This document shows positions 24,870-39,597 of a stretch of DNA of 64,000 nucleotides, piece by piece. A program made the position numbers and the translations under genes. The stretch's first letter is position 1. Each line of letters opens with the position of its first letter. The notes under the pieces were generated by a model, which was given only the letters and a program-made list of their open reading frames with translations, ran no database searches and was not told the origin of the DNA. The stretch comes from Lotus japonicus (taxonomy: Eukaryota > Streptophyta > Magnoliopsida > Fabales > Fabaceae): the NCBI RefSeq assembly GCF_012489685.1, contig NC_080046.1, positions 61,370,195 to 61,434,194 on the forward strand, read 5' to 3'.

Positions 24870-26325
24870 ATCGCTGGAAATAATTCAATGTATGCTTGCG
24901 TTGAGGATAAGGATGAACTATGAAGTTGGTTTTAATTTTGCCTCAGCTTTGTGTGAGTATACAATCTTTCAAGTTGGAAACATCCAAATTCAGGACAACA
25001 GATTTTGAAAGCCTAAAAATAGTGTTTTTATATGCAGATACAGATTTTCAAAGGAGGAAGCTTTGGTAATGGATCTTTATATGCTGTTTCTCATTCTAAA
25101 GGAAGGATGCAAGATTCCCTTACGGTTGTAGAGGAAGACAGTGAGGCTGTTGCTGGTTTGGAAAGAGGAAACCCAAATAAAAAGGAAAAAAGAAAGGAGC
25201 TTCATTGGAAGATCATGCGCGCTGGTGAATTTTACCACCATCTAACTTTTCTATCAGAATCAACTCTGAACAGGTAGACTAGAAGGATATGTTATTCCGA
25301 GAGTAAGATGTCTTTTTGAAAATGGTATATTTTACTAGGGGATGAAGAACTAGGAAAGTCACAAGTAATTAGAAATATAGCTGATTAGGCTGCGATATTA
25401 ATGCCTTATGCTATTGACAACTTATAATTGGACACTGGCTTTTTCTGTTATCAGTAGCTTTGGCATTTCGGCAAAGAGGTTTTTTTGTTTATGCTTGCCA
25501 GTCAGTCACTTGTACTATAATAGATTTTGACTAGGTATTTATTGCATTGTGTTTCTTACAGATTTAGCTTCGATTTGATTCTGTTCCTATTATCTAGGTC
25601 ATTAATTTTATTTTTTTTAATTCCTGTTCCACTATCTCAACTACATTATATTCTTTCATTCTATTTAGAGAACCCATATATGGCATGACATGACCTCTAA
25701 TGGATTCATATGAATTGATTTCTACTATTTGATTTCATCACATGCTACTTAAATTTCAGTCACTTTCGTCTTTGATTTCCGCCAATTCATCTTGTTTGTT
25801 CACTAAATTATTTGTGTTGTTTAGCACCTCTTTATCTATATTCAGTAAACCTTTCTCTAAGTTCTACTCCATGTTTACTTTTTCATCTCTGCAATTGTCA
25901 ACCTTTCATGCCTCTTGCAGAATCTCGCCTCTTTGTTCCTCTATTCAAATTCATGTTTGCATTTTATCTATACACAGACATAGTTAAATCTTTTTATTTT
26001 CTTTACACCAAAAAAAACACCTTTTGTAATGGTTACGCATCACCTTCACCTTCTATAGCGCTTCTGAACACAGAAGCAAGTCATGGAAAATTTATTGTTG
26101 TCACTGGTCAGAATTGTTTGAGCACTTGCTAGTTCCAAAATAGAAGCAAGTATAGGAAAGGATTTGAAGGAAGTTGAACTACTCCAATACTAGTGAACCT
26201 TAAACTTACTTTCCTGTTAAATCAACCCTGAACATGCAAGCCAGATAATAAATTTGGAGAGTTAAATGAATCCTTATAAAGAGAGAAGAAGTGTAACTTG
26301 GATTTATTAGTCTCTGGCACTATGG

Positions 26326-29979
<3,654 letters not shown>

Positions 29980-30500
29980 TGCATACTACTTCTTGCTTCG
30001 TTCCTTCAACGCCTGCATATATTTAAATATCTGAACATTCGACTAAAGAGAGAGAGAGAATATAGCATATTTAATTCAACTATGAACTAATTGCGTAATA
30101 GTGGAAAATGGCTGAGAGGGTGTGGCAGAGAAAAATGGGTGGAGATCGAAAATGATAACAAAGATATAATAGTATTTTTCATGTTATATATAAAGAGGTT
30201 TTTGCACATGGAAATAAAATATCGCATTCATGCTATCTGTTTAATTGGAAAAGTTTTGGCATGAAACTTGGTTAAAAAATTACCCCAAAAGTCACAAGGC
30301 GAAACGAGACACTCCAAAGCCACTTAGACCTAGTGATATATGTAATAATAAAAGAAGAGAGAAAAATAAGTGATGTGTTAGAAAAAAATGAAAATAGTTG
30401 AGTGTAACTTTATATAAACGAAATCCAACGAAAGAAAAGACATGAACTTACTTTTCCTACGAATATCAAAACCCGGAAATAAAACCCTGAGAAATCCAGG

Positions 30501-31208
30501 GCTTTTTTACCCCAGTAGTGTAACTTTATTTTTATTTACGAGTTTGGTGTATATCGCCACCAACATTGGCGATACCCAAATTGTTTTTCAAATATCGCCA
30601 TCACGACTGACGATACATTTTTTTTTTCATATATGACGCCACTACTATTGGATATATACTTCCATTTTTTATTTTATTCCCAATATTGCCTATATAGTAA
30701 TGGCGATTCATAGTTTTTTAATTATTTTTTTGTATGTTGCCAATGGTGTTGGCGACACACTTTTTGGTTTTATCCTAAAGCCACTCTTAGTGGCTATAAT
30801 CATACTACTCTAGGATATGCCCAACTAACCTTTTTTTTAACAAAAATAGTGTTCAAACTTATTTCATCAAATTTATTCAACTTGTCCCTCACATTTTTCA
30901 AATAACAAGGAAAGATGTATCGCCAACACCATTGGCAACATATGAAAAAATAATTAAAAAAATTATAAATCACCATTGCTATAGGTGATATTGGAAAAAC
31001 AATTAAAAATGAAAGTACATATCCAATAGCAAGTGGTGACATACATGAAAAAAAAAATTAGTGTATCGTCAATTGTGGTGGCGATGTTTGAAAAACAATT
31101 TGAGCATAGCCAATGTTGGTGGAGATATACACCAAACTCGTGAATAAAAATAAAGTTGCACCATATATGTAATTATTGGTGGAAATTGCACTACTGGAGT
31201 AAAAAAGC
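30501..31208. repeat. Long imperfect inverted repeat (hairpin) with TATCGCCA/TGGCGATA sub-repeats
   Basis: The left arm (about 30501-30760) matches the reverse complement of the right arm (about 30915-31208), with a loop near 155 bases. Inside the arms, short palindromes such as TATCGCCAC...TTGGCGATA recur at 30553, 30593, 30738 and 30918. The arms also hold CCAGTAGTG and CACTACTGG motifs like CACTA transposon termini, but facing outward. A foldback transposon or paired CACTA ends are both possible. It lies upstream of beta-glucosidase gene 1. Confidence 0.75.
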
Positions 31209-31272
31209 CAAAATTTAGTGAGGTTTTTATTGCAATTAGTGATAAAGCTAAGGGTTCAACCCCCACAATGGC

Positions 31273-31330
31273 TTTGTGCATGTTTTTTTTTTTTCAATAA
31301 ACAAATTAAATTAAACAAATTTGTGCATGT
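31273..31330 (-). mobile_element. Micro-retroposon with 11-bp target duplication
   Basis: TTTGTGCATGT at 31273-31283 recurs at 31320-31330 around a 36-base insert that starts with oligo-T and continues CAATAAACAAATTAAATT. On the minus strand this is a short body plus an A-tail. Confidence 0.6.
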
Positions 31331-31520
31331 GATATGCAAGGAAGATAATGGAACAAGAGAAGGAAACATTTAGGGTGATGGGTTCAGATAGAATTTGACC
31401 ATATGACTGTGCAAATCGATGTGGCAACATGGGGAGGGCTCAAAACCAGGGCCGTGTAGAAGGTTAGATAAAACAGGCAATTGCCTAAGGCCCCCAAATA
31501 TATATAGGCCCCCAAAAATA

Positions 31521-32996
31521 GGGTTAAGCGTCATATTGGTCCCTGTTTTTGTCTCGCCGTCTGAGGTAAGTCCCTCCCCGGAAAATTTATTGCATTTAGT
31601 CCTCGTGTTTGAACTTTTTTTGGAGCGGATCCTCGCCGGAGGGCGGAGCTCCGGCAAGTGCTTAAATGGCATGCTGACTGGGTTTAAAATGCTTATGTGG
31701 ATTTTAAAAATAAATAAAAAAGTAAAAAATAAATTACACATCATAAAATTAACAAAATTAAAACATATTACTATTTCTAACCTAATCTAATTAAAAAGAT
31801 TAATTTCTCACCCAAATTAATCTCAATTCCCCCAAATTAACCCAATTCCTTTAGAACTATCATCAACTTCATCAATCTTCAAACCCAGAACCCCACCATC
31901 AACCATCAATCTTCATCAATCTTCAAACCCAGAAATCATCAATCTTCATCAATCTTCAAACCCAGAACCCCACCATCAACCATCAACCTGCAACCTCACC
32001 CCCACCCTCACCCCCATCCACCTGCGACCTCACCTTCACCCCCAAACAACAACAGATTCTGAAACACTGAATAATACCCACAAAAAAAAACAAAAAAAAA
32101 GAGGATAAGCAATGAACAAATCCACTAAGTCTCTGTCACCATGAACACAATGTCGAAGCTGTTCAAAACTATCAGCGACGAAGCAGATCTAGGTCGCATA
32201 TCTGGAAGGCTCGTTGATTTGGATCTTCGATGTGAAGAAGAAAAAATGAAGTTGGATGGGCCCCCAAACGTTAGTACCCACGATGCGGATGTGAGGGAGA
32301 GCATTGACGCCAAATTGGGAGAAACTGAGCTGCGATTCCTTGAACTAGATGTCGCAGAAGAAGAGATTCGCGAGTGCGGAGGTGTTGGCGTTGCTGCTGA
32401 TGAAGGAAGAGGCGACGATGGCGAACTCGTTGCGAAGCTCAGACTTGTCGTGGAGCTGAGCGGCGTCGAAGAAGATGAGGAGGGAGTAGGGTCGTGGGGT
32501 TTCGACGGAGGAGATGTAGCGGTTGAGGGATTGGTCGTTGACAACAGAGGTTCTTCGCAAGCAGCTCCTGGGTGCACTAATTTCATTGACCCAAAGGAAG
32601 AAGAAGAAGAATCTGGAAGGATTTTCAGATTTAGGGATTTAAGAATCCAGAAGTCTGTTTGGATGAAGGAAGATTGGGAATTTTTTTTTTTTGCTTATTT
32701 TAGTGTGTTAATTGTTTTTATTAATTAAATTAGAGTTAGTTTTGCAAATTGTTTTTATTTTTATTAAATAAATTAAAGTTTTTGATGTGTAATTTTTTTT
32801 TATTTTTTTTTTAAATCCATGTCAGCATACTTAACCCAGTCAGCTTGCCATTTAAGCACTCGCCGGAGTTCCGGGCTCCGGCGAGGACCCGCTCCAAACG
32901 TTTTATAAAGATGAGGACCTTTTCCAATAAATTTTCCGGGGAGGGACTTACCTCAGACGGCGAGACAAAGACAGGGACCAATATAACGCTTAACCC
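31521..32996. mobile_element. Mutator-like element nested in the hAT element (Pack-MULE candidate)
   Basis: It begins GGGTTAAGCGTCATATTGG and ends with its inverted copy, with inverted repeats of about 170 bases including GTCTCGCCGTCTGAGG and a CGCCGGAG motif. A 9-bp target duplication with one mismatch flanks it (CCAAAAATA at 31512-31520, CAAAAAATA at 32997-33005). The interior contains C-rich CATCAATCTTCAAACCCAG repeats (31860-31990) and a 195-codon frame. Confidence 0.85.
32141..32728 (+). CDS. Open frame inside the Mutator-like element, function unknown
   Basis: A 195-codon frame starting MNTMSKLFKTISDEAD. It is acidic and rich in Glu, Val and Gly (for example LRCEEEKMKLDGPPN, ELDVAEEEIREC), with coiled-coil-like stretches near the N-terminus and a Phe-rich tail (EFFFFAYF) that is probably not real coding. 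I do not recognise the family. It lies between the element's inverted repeats, so a captured host-gene fragment is the best guess. It could also be a chance frame in GC-richer DNA. Confidence 0.25.
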   Translation: MNTMSKLFKTISDEADLGRISGRLVDLDLRCEEEKMKLDGPPNVSTHDADVRESIDAKLGETELRFLELDVAEEEIRECGGVGVAADEGRGDDGELVAKLRLVVELSGVEEDEEGVGSWGFDGGDVAVEGLVVDNRGSSQAAPGCTNFIDPKEEEEESGRIFRFRDLRIQKSVWMKEDWEFFFFAYFSVLIVFIN

Positions 32997-33639
32997 CAAA
33001 AAATATTTAGTATGTGTACAAGATATATTACTGAGATTTGAGAAGGTAAAACAATGAAAAATTTGGTAACATCAATTACAAGTTTACAACATGTGCAATG
33101 CAATGTGAGAACTTAGAAGTGTAACATGAGAAGTGCAACTTTGATAGTTTTTAGTAGTATTGTTTTGTATTAGAAAATTTACATTTTCCAGAAAAACTAA
33201 TAAATAAAATATATGTTGTTTATACATTTCCAAAACTCAAAAAATCAAATTGTGTTACTCATAACAGTTAGTTTTTTGATGATTTATACATATAGTATTG
33301 TATAAGTTTACTCTTCACCATTGTTTCTTCCCTAAAAAAAGAAAAAATTCATTTTTTTCTATACCTTGGAGATATTTGATATTAAAGTGTTGTAAAATCT
33401 CTCAATGATTCATTCATTGTGTTTCATGTTCTATTGTTCATAATTTTTTATTTATTTTGCAGCATAAAACTATGATAAATGATTTCGCAACTCAAAAACT
33501 AGAAGGTTAATATAAAAAGTTAATTGATATGATATGTTAGGTCTCTTTAAGATTCTTGTCAAAACAAAATCGATCACTTTAATATTTTCGCCTAAGGCCC
33601 CAAAATCTCTATACACGGCCCTGCTCAAAACGGAGAAGT

Positions 33640-34750
33640 TCATGAGATTGAGGGTTGTGTGGGGGGTGAAGTGGCGAAAATAGGTCTTATGATATCATGA
33701 CGGAACGAGAGAGAAATGAGGGGATTTTTGTAATTTTTCATTTCCAAACCTTATTCAATCTTAGCCATTCAATTTTTTTTTTATCATTATATCACATGGC
33801 TTATATTCATGTTGTATGGTGCACCACTTAATTTGGGAGCGCACTTAATAAGCCAATGCAAATTTGAGATTTGGATTCTCTCATGCGATATGACAATGTC
33901 AAGTGGAATATTATGTATATTTTTCTATTCATAAATATTTAAAGAGTTCCATATATTTAATAGTTTGAAGAGAAAGATATATAAAAAAAATTCATATGAT
34001 GTGACATATAAGAGAGTTTTCACACAAGAGACTAAAAGAGGATTTTGATCCCAAAAATGTCATGTTATTTTTTTTCACCTTTCAATTTCCCTATTTTATT
34101 CCAAACAAAGGCTTGAGGGTAATCTCATAAAATTTTAAACACAAAGAATGAGTTTAAAGAAACGCTAACCTCTTTACTCCAACGTTTTTATTCCAATACA
34201 GTTTATAATATTTTAGTGTATATCTTAAATGCTTAATTGAATCATTTTTTTTTTCACTTACACCCGGTTTTCACTTCTTATAATGCGTCATTCATATATT
34301 TTTTTTGTCATATTAGAATCATTCATTGTAAAATTGAAGTACATCCGGTTTCACTCCATATAATGCAGCATGCCATACATTGTTTTTTATCCATAGTGTA
34401 TAATGTGAAATATTACTTATATTTTAATTTTGTATGGTTAATTATGAATAAATTTTGTGATAATATTGATATTTTTTAAATATAAACAAATTTGTTTAAT
34501 TTAATTTTCTATATTTCACAAAAATGGAAGAACGAAGAGAAATCACCTCCAGACTACCGAACATTTTTTATATTTTACTTGACTGAAAGTAATATAAGAA
34601 TAATGAAGCAATTTTACTTGATTGTCATAAATTTTAGTGTATATTGCAATGCTCGTTGAAATAATTTATCGTAGAAAGAAAGCATCTCCGATTTTCACTC
34701 CATATAATGCAGCCATTCACTTATTTTGTGTAGTCCACTTCCATAATGTG
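33640..34750 (+). repeat. Flanking repeat X, upstream of the promoter array
   Basis: This stretch shares ordered similarity with 46255-46770 on the far side of NF-YC. Landmarks include AAACCTTATTCAATCTTAGCC, GTATGGTGCACCAC, CCAACGTTTTT and TTGAAATAATTTAT. It contains the first degenerate copies of the array's AT-rich module (near 34225 and 34690). No gene was seen. Confidence 0.6.
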
Positions 34751-37242
34751 GAAAGTTTTATATTTTTGTCCGATTGTGAATATATTTTAATATATTAATA
34801 TTTGAAAATATAAATATAAATATTAATATAAAATATGAAGATTTAAAATTTATTTAATATATATTATTTGAAAATAGTATTTCTTATATAAAAACATTTT
34901 TTTTTGTCATAATTAACAATATATAATCTATTTTTTTTCATTAATACATGACTTTCCCATGGAAATGTGAATAATATCGGGAATATAATCATCAATATCC
35001 ACCTAATTTAATTTTACTGTGTCATTTGAACAAAACTCAAACTATTTTCTTTCACTTTCACCAATGTCTCCTCCTCCTGCTAAAATTTTTCTCGTAATAT
35101 TTTAGTTTATATCCTAAATACTTATTAGAATCATTTATTATTTTCTTTCACTTACACCCAGTTCTCACTTCATATAATGCGTCATGTCATTCATATTTTT
35201 TTTTGTCATATTAGAATCATTCATTGTAAAAATGAAGTACATCTGGTTTCACTTCATCTAATGCGGCATTCCACTCACTTTGCTTGTGCAATTTATTTTC
35301 ATAATGTGGAAAGTCTTATGATTTTGTCCGATTGTGAATATATTTTAATACATTAAATTTTTTAAATATTTAATAAACAATTTTTTAAATATAATATATG
35401 AAAGATTAAAATATATTTAAAATAATTTATTTGAAAATAAGATTTCTTATATAAAACAATTTTATTTATTTTTGTCATAATTAACAATATATAATCTATT
35501 TTGTCATAAATACATGACTTTCCCAAGGAAAAAGGAATAATATGGAGAATATAGTCATCAATATCCTTCTAATTTAATTTCATTGTGTCATTTGAACAAA
35601 TAAGCGTTTCCACCTCAGGAATTTATTGCAATGACAAATTCGTCATACCAAAAACATTGTGGCGTATAAATAAACCAAACTCAAACTATATTCTTTCACT
35701 TTCACCACTGTCTCCTCCTTCTTAAGTTTTTTTTTTGAGCTGAAATCTCAGACGCTTTAGTCGAGGTATCTCTCTCTATCTCTCTATCTCTCTCTCTCAC
35801 TCTCTCTCTCTCTCTCTCAGACACTTCAGTATCTCTCTCTATCCCCCCTCCCCCTCTCCCTCCCTAACTCACTATCTTTCTTGCAAGGACAAATTCGTCA
35901 TACAAAAAACATTGTGGCGTATAAATAAACCAAACTCAAACTATATTCTTTCACTTTCACCACTGTCTCCTCCTTCTTAAGTTTTTTCTTTTTGTTTTGA
36001 GCTGAAATCTCAGACGCTTCAGTCGAGGTCTCTCTCTCTCTCTCTCTCTCCCCCTCTCCCTCCCTAACTCACTATCTTTCTTGCAAGGACAAATTCGTCA
36101 TACCAAAAATATTGTTGCGTATAAATAAACCAAACTCAAACTATTTTCTTTCACTTTCACCACTGACTCTTGCTTCTTAAGTTTTTTCTTTTTTTGTTGT
36201 TGTAGTTTGTAGTTGAAATCTCAGACGCTTCAGTCGAGGTATCTCTCTCTCTCTCTCTCTGTCTTTTCTCTCTCTCTCTCTCTCTCCCTCCTTATCTCAC
36301 TATCTTTCTTGCAAGGACAAATTTGTCATACCAAAAGTATTGTTGCGTATAAATAAACCAAACTCAAACTATTTTCTTTCACTTTCACCATTGTCTCCTG
36401 CTTCTTAAGTTTTTCTTTTTTTGTTGTTGTGATTTTGAGTTGAAATCTCAGACGCTTCAGACGAGGTATCTCTCTCCTTTTCTATTTCTCTCTCTCACTA
36501 AGACACTTCAGTCAATGTATCTCTCTATCCCTCTCACTCCTTCCCTCCCTCCCTTTCTCACTCTTTTTCTTTCTCTCCCTCCCCCTCCCCCCTAAATGCT
36601 TATTAGAATCACTTATTATTTTCTTTCACTTACACCCAATTCTCACTTCTCATAATGCGTCATGTCATTCAATTTTTTTTTTTGTCATATTAGAATCATT
36701 CACTGTAAAAATGAAGTGCATCTGGTTTCACTCCATCTAATGCGGCGCATTCCATTCACTTTTTTTGTGCAATTTACTTCCATAATGTGGAAAGTCTTCC
36801 GTTTTTGTCAGATTGTGAATATATTTTAATACGTTAAAATATGTAAATATAAATATTAATAAACAATTTTTTTAATATAAAATAATAAGATTTAAAAATT
36901 ATTCAAAATATTTAATTGAAAATAATATTTCTTATATTAAAACTTTTTTTTTCATAATTACCAATATATAATCTATTTTGTCATAAATACATGACTTTAC
37001 TTAGGAATGAGAATAATATCCGGAATATAGTCAGTAATATCCTTCTAATTTAATTTCATTGTGTCATTTGAACAAAGAAGTGTTTCCACCTCAGCAGCTT
37101 ATTGCAAGGACAAATTCGTCATACAAAAAATATTGTGGTGTATAAATAAACCAAACTCAAACTATATTCTTTCACTTTCACCACAGTCTCCTCCTTCTTA
37201 AGTTTTTTTTTTGAGCTGAAATCTCAGACGCTTTAGTCGAGG

Positions 37243-37244
<2 letters not shown>

Positions 37245-37283
<39 letters not shown>

Positions 37284-37303
37284 CAGACACTTCACTCAAT
37301 GTA

Positions 37304-37351
<48 letters not shown>
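37245..37351 (+). repeat. Long (TC)n microsatellites in the array
   Basis: Two nearly pure TC runs, 37245-37279 and 37309-37351, follow one GTCGAG module. Similar shorter, C-rich runs follow most modules. On the opposite strand these are GA repeats, the class bound by plant BBR/BPC GAGA-binding proteins; binding here is inference. Confidence 0.85.
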
Positions 37352-37353
<2 letters not shown>

Positions 37354-38933
37354 CTCCTTATCTCACTATCTTTCTTGCAAGGACAAATTCGTCATACAAA
37401 AAATATTGTTGCGTATAAATAAACAAAACTCAAACTATTTTCTTTGTATTTCACCATTGTCTCCGGCTTCTTAAGTTTTTCTTTTTTTGTTGTTGTGATT
37501 TTGAGTTGAAATCTCTCTCTACCCCTCTCTCTCTTGTTCTATTTCTCTCTCTCACTAAGACACTTCAGTCAATGTATCTCTCTATCCCTCTCTCTCCTTC
37601 CCTCCCTCCCTTTCTCACGCTTTTTCTTTCTCTCCCTCTCCCTCCCCCCTAAATGCTTATTAGAATCACTTATTATTTTCTTTCACTTACACCCAATTCT
37701 CCCTTCACATAATGCGTCATGTCATTCAATTTTTATTTTGTCATATTAGAATCATTCATTGTAAAAATGAAGTGCATCCGGTTTCACTCCATCTAATGCT
37801 GCACATTCCATTCAGTTTTTTTTGTGCAATTTACTTCCATAATGTGAAAAGTCTTCTGTTTTTGTCCGATTGTGAATATATTTTAATACATTAAAATTTG
37901 TAAATAAAAATATTAATAAAAAAATTTAAAATAAAATATTAAGATTTAAAATTTATTCAAAATATTTTAATTGAAAATAATATTTCTTATATTTAAACAT
38001 TTTTTTTCTTCATAATTACCAATATATAATCTATTTTGTCATAAATACATGACTTTCCCAGGGAAATGAGAATAATATTCGGAATATAGTCATTAATATC
38101 CTCCTAATTTAATTTCATTGTGTCATTTGAACAAAGAAGTGTTTCCACCTCAATAGCTTATTGCAAGGACAAATTCGTCATACCAAAAATATTGCGGTGT
38201 ATAAATAAACCAAACTTAAACTATATTCTTTCACTTTCACCACTGTCTCTTCCTTCTTAAGTTTTTTTTTTCTGAGATGGAATCTCACACGCTTCAATCG
38301 AGGTCTCTCTCTCTCTCTCTAACTCAGACACTTCACTCAATGTATCTCTCTCTATCTCTTTCTCTCTCTCAATCTCTCCCTCCTTATCTCACTATCTTAC
38401 TTGCAAGGACAAATTCGTCATACCAGAAATATTGTTGCGTATAAATAAACAAAACTCAAACTATTTTCTTTTTCTTTCACCATTGTATCTTGCTTCTTAA
38501 GTTTTTTTTGTTGTTGTTGTTATGATTTTGAGTTGAAATCTTAGACGCTTCAGTCGAGGTATCTCTCTCTTCCCCTCTCTCTCTTTCTCTATTTCTCTAT
38601 CTCACTAAGACACTTCAATCAATGTATCTCTCTCTATCCCTCCCTCTCCTTCCCTTCCTCCCTTTCTCGCTCTTTTTCTTTCTCTTCCTCTCCCTCCCCC
38701 CTAAATCCTTATTAGAATCATTTATTATTTTCTTTCACTTACACCCAGTTCTCACCGCACATAATGCGTCATGTCATTCATATTTTTTTTGTCATGTTAG
38801 AATAATTCATTGTAAGAATAGTGCATCCGGTTTCACTCCATCTAATGCGGCGCATTCCATTCACTTTTTTTGTGCAATTTACTTTCATAATGTGGAAAGT
38901 CTTCTGTTTTTGTCCGATTGTGAATATATTTTA

Positions 38934-39597
38934 GGCTTAAATACTCTTTTGGTCCTTGAAATTGTAAAGAGAATCAAATCTGATCCCTGTAAAATTTTCG
39001 CATCAAATTGGGTCCTTGAAATTGTTTTTTTAATCTAATTAAGTCATTTTGCTCAATTTTGACTAGTCAACGGTCCAGTGGAAAGCCTAGTCAGCTAAGG
39101 ATGACCACATGCACTTTTTTCACATCAACTTTAGTCCCTTAAAAAATATTTTAATCAATTTTAGTCCTTGTTCTTCCACCTTCCTCTTCCACCTTCTTCC
39201 TCTTTCTCCATAACTCAAATCCTTAAACCTAGAAATTCAAAACCCTAAAAAAAAGCTTTATGTTTATCACATTCACCTTGGTCTTCCTTTTGAATTTATG
39301 TGATTTGAGTTATGGAGGAAGAGGAAGAAGGTGAAAGTGGAAGAACATGAAGGTGGAAGAACAGAAACTAAAATTGATTAAAATATTTTTCAAGGGACTA
39401 AAATTGATGTGAAAAAATCCACGTGGCCGTCCTTAGCTGACTAGGCTTGCCACTGGACTGTTGACCGGTCAAAATTGAGCAAAAGGAGTTAATTAGATTA
39501 AAAAAACAATTTTAGGGACCCAATTTGATGCGAAAATTTTACAAGGACCAGAGTTGATTCCCTTTACAATTTCAAGGACCAAAAGGTTATTTAAGCC
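38934..39597. mobile_element. Foldback Mutator-like element inserted in the array
   Basis: A 664-base element begins GGCTTAAATACTCTTTTGG and ends with the inverse, ATTTAAGCC. The inverted arms run almost the whole length (about 38934-39250 against 39285-39597), so it can fold into one long hairpin. Imperfect 9-bp duplications flank it (TATATTTTA, TATATTATT). Neighbouring array units continue GAATATATTTTAATACATT without a break, giving several empty sites. Confidence 0.88.

Larger units (their letters stand above)
19730..26135 (+). repeat. Tandem duplication unit 2 (pseudouridine synthase block)
   Basis: Second copy of the 14355-19690 block. It is longer mainly because of the 548-bp transposon in intron 5 and other intron expansion between 20830 and 22150. 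The copies are similar even in introns and 3' flank, which implies a fairly recent duplication. Confidence 0.88.
31447..33623. mobile_element. Non-autonomous hAT element, interrupted by a Mutator-like element
   Basis: Ends are CAGGGCCGTGTA at 31447 and TACACGGCCCTG ending at 33623, flanked by a perfect 8-bp target duplication CTCAAAAC (31439-31446 and 33624-33631). CAGGG-type ends with 8-bp duplications define hAT elements. The subterminal TTGCCTAAGGCCCC is also inverted at both ends. After removing the inner element about 0.7 kb remains, too short for a transposase. Confidence 0.88.

Noticed and set aside
31240..31280. GGTTCAACCCC, resembling a tRNA B-box
   Set aside because: No A-box at the proper distance, no cloverleaf, and it lies next to the micro-retroposon and hairpin debris.
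32125..32586. Ser/Pro/Thr-rich minus-strand frame opposite 32141-32728
   Set aside because: Low-complexity mirror of the plus-strand frame; at most one strand can be the captured sequence.
37534..39038. Open frames in the array such as 37534-37749 and 38622-39038 (Ser/Leu/Phe/Pro-rich)
   Set aside because: They are translations of CT-rich leader repeats, change frame from unit to unit and match no protein family.
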